A DNA stretch of 9,481 nt, taken from Erythrobacter sp. UBA2510. Its GTDB lineage: Bacteria > Pseudomonadota > Alphaproteobacteria > Sphingomonadales > Sphingomonadaceae. The notes under the pieces are model-generated. The model was not told the origin of the DNA. It searched no databases and was given only the letters and a program-made list of their open reading frames with translations. This document shows positions 7,220 through 9,481 of this stretch, one piece after another; position 1 is the stretch's first letter, and each line of letters opens with the position of its first letter. The stretch lies in NCBI GenBank assembly GCA_002341345.1, contig DDNW01000107.1, forward strand, positions 1 to 9,481, given 5' to 3'. Made by a program: the position numbers and the translations under genes.

Positions 7220-7330
7220 TTCGCGTATCTGTCCGTTGCCTGTCGTCAGGTCTCCTTAGCCGCTCGGTCGAAGAGGGCAAGGGTGCCTTTTGGGGCAGGA
7301 TGACTTGATCGGGTCGTGTGCAGGGCCGAC
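7220..7330. promoter_or_regulatory. Divergent intergenic region between sdhB and the short-chain dehydrogenase
   Basis: This is a 111-bp gap between oppositely directed genes, so it should carry promoters for both. Short self-complementary pieces occur (CCTG/CAGG around 7239-7250 and TGCC/GGCA around 7283-7298), but each has only 4-bp stems and is not convincing as an operator. I see no clear rightward promoter. Confidence 0.4.
7254..7281 (-). promoter_or_regulatory. Candidate promoter of sdhB-zapE
   Basis: Read leftward, CTTGCC (7281-7276) and CTAAGG (7259-7254) are 16 bp apart, which would place the transcript start about 28 nt before the sdhB ATG. Both hexamers are imperfect matches to alphaproteobacterial housekeeping promoters, so the call is tentative. 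The AAGG of the -10-like element is also part of an AAGGAG purine run. Confidence 0.25.
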
Positions 7331-8056
7331 ATGCCCTTTATGAGATGGCAAAAGGCAGCAATTTTCGGTGCAAGCGGCGGTATCGGCGCGGCGCTGACCA
7401 AGAATCTGGCCGCACAGGGATGCGAAGTGCTGGCCGGTTCGCGCACTGGCACGGTGCCGGATGGCGTCAACGCGACGCCTTTCCGCTTCGATCTGGAGGA
7501 CGAGGCGAGCATTGCCGAAGTTGTAGCAGGCTGGAAATCCGCTCCTCCAGATCTGGTCATTGTCTCAAGCGGCGTTTTGACGCTGGCCGACGGGACTGGT
7601 CCAGAGCGGAGCCTCAAACAGCTCGACCCGGCGGCGATGGAGCGGGTCTTCCGGCTCAACACGATTGGCCCGGCGCTGATTGCCAAATATATACTGCCAC
7701 TGTTGCCGCGTGACCGCCCCAGCACCTTTGCGGCGCTCTCGGCACGGGTCGGTTCAATCGGCGACAATCGCCTGGGCGGTTGGCACTCCTACCGGGCGAG
7801 CAAGGCCGCCCTCAATATGCTGATCCGCAATTGGGCGATCGAGTTGAGCCGTACGCATAAGCGGGCGAGCATCGTCGGCCTTCATCCGGGCACGGTAGAT
7901 ACCGCGCTCAGCGCCCCGTTCCAGTCGGGCCTGCCCGACGGACAGTTGACGCTGCCCGAGGACGCAGCGGGCAATCTGCTGGGCGTATTGGCTGGGCTGG
8001 GGCCCGATGACAGCGGCAAGGTCTTCGACTGGCGAGGTGATATTGTCCCGGAATAG
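7331..8056 (+). CDS. Short-chain dehydrogenase/reductase, C-factor-like
   Basis: This is an NAD(P)-dependent oxidoreductase of the short-chain dehydrogenase family; the substrate is unknown. With the ATG at 7331 the product has 241 residues. The Rossmann dinucleotide motif GASGGIG is at 13-19, the structural Asn of the NTIGP segment is Asn110, and the catalytic Tyr154 and Lys158 sit in SYRASK; a serine in SARVGS (137 or 142) completes the triad. PGTVDT follows at 186-191. The segment DNRLGGWHSYRASKAALNML is typical of the subgroup annotated as C-factor, after Myxococcus CsgA; such annotations do not imply a signalling role. ATG 7331 has AGGG five bases upstream; GTG 7316 or ATG 7340 are alternatives. 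It is divergent from sdhB. The next gene is 105 bp downstream on the same strand, with possible hairpins between, so cotranscription is uncertain. Confidence 0.92.
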   Translation: MPFMRWQKAAIFGASGGIGAALTKNLAAQGCEVLAGSRTGTVPDGVNATPFRFDLEDEASIAEVVAGWKSAPPDLVIVSSGVLTLADGTGPERSLKQLDPAAMERVFRLNTIGPALIAKYILPLLPRDRPSTFAALSARVGSIGDNRLGGWHSYRASKAALNMLIRNWAIELSRTHKRASIVGLHPGTVDTALSAPFQSGLPDGQLTLPEDAAGNLLGVLAGLGPDDSGKVFDWRGDIVPE

Positions 8057-8071
8057 CGGGGGCTGGCCATC

Positions 8072-8117
8072 GGGTGCATAAATTCCACCCAAGCATTCGA
8101 CCGGCATAGGAATGCCG
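8072..8117 (+). other. Two small hairpins downstream of the dehydrogenase
   Basis: Two short inverted repeats lie in the 105-bp gap before the methyltransferase. One is GGGTG (8072-8076) with CACCC (8086-8090). The other is CGGCAT (8102-8107) with ATGCCG (8112-8117) around a 4-nt loop. Neither is followed by a T run, so an intrinsic terminator is not supported; they could be weak terminators, RNA-stabilising structures or chance. Confidence 0.3.
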
Positions 8118-8161
8118 CAAATCCGCGTTACACTGAGTCACAGGTCGTTGGAGCGCGCTTT

Positions 8162-8797
8162 ATGGGAATGGCCAGCTGGTACGACGAAACCGTCCTTCCG
8201 AGGCTCATTTCTTTGGGCTGCGGCTGCCCGGGCGTCAGCGAGTTGCGCCGCGAGGTCGTTCCGCTGGCACGCGGCCGTGTGTTCGAGATCGGCTGTGGTG
8301 GCGGCTTCAACCAGGCCTTTTACGACAAACGCCGCGTGACCGGGTTCGCCGGGATCGACCCGAACATCGCCCTGCTGGAGAAAACGCGGCAGCAAGCCCG
8401 CGCCAATGGCTGGGAGACCGAGATCAGGGAAGGGCGGGGCGAAGCGATCCCCTTTGCGGATGGTAGCTTCGACAGCGTCGTGTGCACCTTTACGCTGTGT
8501 TCCGTGCAGGATCAGGCGCAAACCGTGCGCGAGTTGCGCCGGGTGCTCAGACCGGGCGGCAGGCTGATCTACCTCGAACATGGCCGCGCGCCCGATCCGG
8601 GTCCGGCCCGCTGGCAACGTCGGATCGAGCCTGTCTGGAAGCGCCTTGCAGGTAATTGCCATCTCACCCGCGAGATTGGGAGCGCCTTTCTGCGCGCAGG
8701 GCTGGAGATCGAGCCGCTGGGGCAGTCCTATTTCGATCATGCGCCGCGCTGGGCGGGATGGATGGAATGGGGCACGGCGCGCCGGCCCGGAATCTAG
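8162..8797 (+). CDS. Class I SAM-dependent methyltransferase, METTL7/TMT1-like
   Basis: This is an S-adenosylmethionine-dependent methyltransferase of 211 residues. Motif I, the SAM-binding glycine loop, is FEIGCGGGFN (41-50); the acidic residue ending strand 2 is Asp66 in GIDPN; the segment GEAIPFADGSFDSVVCTF (93-110) carries motif II; and RVLRPGG (127-133) precedes strand 5. Several stretches resemble human METTL7A/B, now known as thiol methyltransferases TMT1A/B: VCTFTLCSVQ (107-116), the LEHG end of strand 5, and EPVWKRLAGNCHLTRE (156-171). A small-thiol substrate is therefore a possibility but is not shown. The N-terminus lacks the membrane anchor of the human enzymes. Start ATG 8162 has GGAG 8 nt upstream; ATG 8168 is a weaker alternative. 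Methyltransferase annotations such as UbiE-like would be too specific here. Confidence 0.88.
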   Translation: MGMASWYDETVLPRLISLGCGCPGVSELRREVVPLARGRVFEIGCGGGFNQAFYDKRRVTGFAGIDPNIALLEKTRQQARANGWETEIREGRGEAIPFADGSFDSVVCTFTLCSVQDQAQTVRELRRVLRPGGRLIYLEHGRAPDPGPARWQRRIEPVWKRLAGNCHLTREIGSAFLRAGLEIEPLGQSYFDHAPRWAGWMEWGTARRPGI

Positions 8798-8823
8798 AAC
8801 TTTCGTTCCGTAGTCCGGGGCGG
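8782..8823 (+). terminator. Imperfect hairpin across the methyltransferase stop, possible terminator
   Basis: A 42-nt imperfect inverted repeat pairs in four blocks around a TTTC loop: CCG with CGG (8782-8784/8821-8823), CCCGGA with TCCGGG (8786-8791/8814-8819), CTA with TAG (8794-8796/8811-8813) and GAAC with GTTC (8797-8800/8805-8808). One mismatch and two 2-nt bulges interrupt it, giving 16 base pairs in all. A short TTTT (8828-8831) follows on the plus strand. It includes the stop codon (8795-8797) and lies in the 54-bp convergent gap with rne. It most likely ends the methyltransferase transcript, perhaps inefficiently. Confidence 0.5.
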
Positions 8824-8851
8824 TCGCTTTTCCGTTAGATATTCCGGGAGG

Positions 8852-9481
8852 TTACGCCCCGAAGGTGCGCTGCCACCAGCCGCCACGTCGCTCGCCGTCT
8901 TCGCCAGCATTGTCACCATTGTCACCACCATCATCACCTTCGGCTGATGGCTGCGCATCCTTGCGACTGGTGTCATTGGCAGCAGGTGCAGGCTCGGCTT
9001 GGGGCTCCGCAGCAGGCGCTTCGGCAGCCGGTTCCTCAGCGGCAGCTTCTGCAGCAGCAGGCTCGGCTTCCGCCTTGGGCTTGCGACGACGGGTGCGCTT
9101 GGGCTTTTCCTTGGCAGGCTCTTCCTCGGCAGTCTCAGCAGGTGCTTGCGCCTCGGCGGTTTCAGCAGCGGCTTCTTCCTTCACCTCGGGGGTAGCTTCG
9201 GCGGGCTGTTCAGCAGACGCTTCGCCTGCTTCTTCCTCGTTGCCATCGGCATCCTGCGTCCGCTTGCGACCGCGCCCGCGACCGCCGCGGCGGCGGCGCT
9301 TTCTGGGCTCTTCGTCGGCAGACGTCTCGTCGCTCGGTTCTTCGGAACTGTCGCTGTCACTGTCGGAGGCATCTTCCGATGCGTTCTCGGCATCGTTGTC
9401 GCCCTCGCTCTGGCTATCGTCGTCCTGACGTCGCCGTGAGCGGCCGCGACCGCCACGACGACGACGCTTCTTCTTGCGCGA
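8852..9481 (-). CDS. rne: Ribonuclease E, C-terminal degradosome tail (5' end outside window)
   Basis: RNase E is the endonuclease that starts mRNA decay and processes rRNA and tRNA; its disordered C-terminal half binds RNA and degradosome partners. Only the last 209 codons are in view, and none of the catalytic S1/DNase-I-like domain. The segment is low-complexity. Three basic patches lie in acidic and Ala/Pro/Glu-rich spacers: KKKRRRRGGRGRSRRR (9428-9475), RKRRRRGGRGRGRKR (9260-9304) and KEKPKRTRRRKPK (9074-9112). The protein ends RRGGWWQRTFGA, a terminal motif I associate with alphaproteobacterial RNase E. The stop is TAA read from 8854. The arginine-glycine patches fit RNA binding. RNase G lacks such a tail, which argues against rng. 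Identification rests on the tail composition and terminal motif alone. The Ala/Glu-rich part is an imperfect repeat that could vary in length between strains. Confidence 0.82.
   Translation of the reverse strand, partial: SRKKKRRRRGGRGRSRRRQDDDSQSEGDNDAENASEDASDSDSDSSEEPSDETSADEEPRKRRRRGGRGRGRKRTQDADGNEEEAGEASAEQPAEATPEVKEEAAAETAEAQAPAETAEEEPAKEKPKRTRRRKPKAEAEPAAAEAAAEEPAAEAPAAEPQAEPAPAANDTSRKDAQPSAEGDDGGDNGDNAGEDGERRGGWWQRTFGA

Noticed and set aside
6422..7303. A 293-codon open frame on the plus strand opposite sdhB
   Set aside because: It is the antisense of sdhB, whose full set of iron-sulfur cysteines is on the minus strand.
8950..9200. Short repeated GC-rich units that look like a tandem repeat array
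   Set aside because: They are codon-level repetition of Ala, Glu and Pro in the RNase E linker, with no fixed unit length or spacer; not a CRISPR array or satellite.
8865..9428. A Ser/Ala-rich 187-codon open frame on the plus strand near the right edge
   Set aside because: Its low-complexity Ser/Ala/Arg composition is the antisense reflection of the Ala/Glu/Arg-rich RNase E tail.

Overview
The window looks like a stretch of chromosome from a high-GC alphaproteobacterium, most likely Sphingomonadales (Erythrobacteraceae or Sphingomonadaceae). This is an inference from four things: the GC-rich codon use, the RNase E tail that ends in a Gly-Gly-Trp-Trp-Gln-Arg-Thr-Phe-Gly motif, the sdhB-zapE gene pair, and a ligase/decarboxylase pair of the kind seen with exosortase A systems. 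No rRNA, tRNA, insertion sequence or CRISPR array is visible. The window is densely coded, and every intergenic gap is under about 125 bp.

Layout from left to right. Positions 1-750 (+) hold the C-terminal 40% or so of dihydroxy-acid dehydratase (ilvD), cut by the window edge. It is followed after 13 bp by the bifunctional NAD(P)H-hydrate epimerase/dehydratase (nnr, 764-2158 +). Next comes a three-gene module. A small acyl carrier protein (2147-2461, -) is transcribed away from an AMP-forming acyl/aminoacyl ligase (2582-4093 +), which overlaps a fold-III PLP-dependent decarboxylase (4090-5316 +) by ATGA. The decarboxylase ends tail to tail with zapE (5313-6440 -), which lies directly downstream of, and overlaps, sdhB (6437-7219 -). 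Divergent from sdhB are a C-factor-like short-chain dehydrogenase (7331-8056 +) and a METTL7/TMT1-like methyltransferase (8162-8797 +). The right edge holds the disordered C-terminal tail of RNase E (8852 to beyond 9481, -).

Most genes are housekeeping: branched-chain amino acid synthesis, repair of damaged NAD(P)H, succinate dehydrogenase, the ZapE/AFG1 ATPase and the RNA degradosome scaffold. The most interesting part is the ACP, ligase and decarboxylase trio. Its content suggests that an amino acid is activated, loaded on the carrier protein and decarboxylated there, as in butirosin side-chain synthesis (BtrI/BtrJ/BtrK). The decarboxylase's altered active-site motifs fit a substrate other than free diaminopimelate or ornithine. 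No exosortase gene lies in the window.

Other points worth attention: a sharp composition change inside ilvD, a zapE gene that appears to start with CTG overlapping the sdhB stop codon, and a 42-nt imperfect hairpin across the methyltransferase stop codon.
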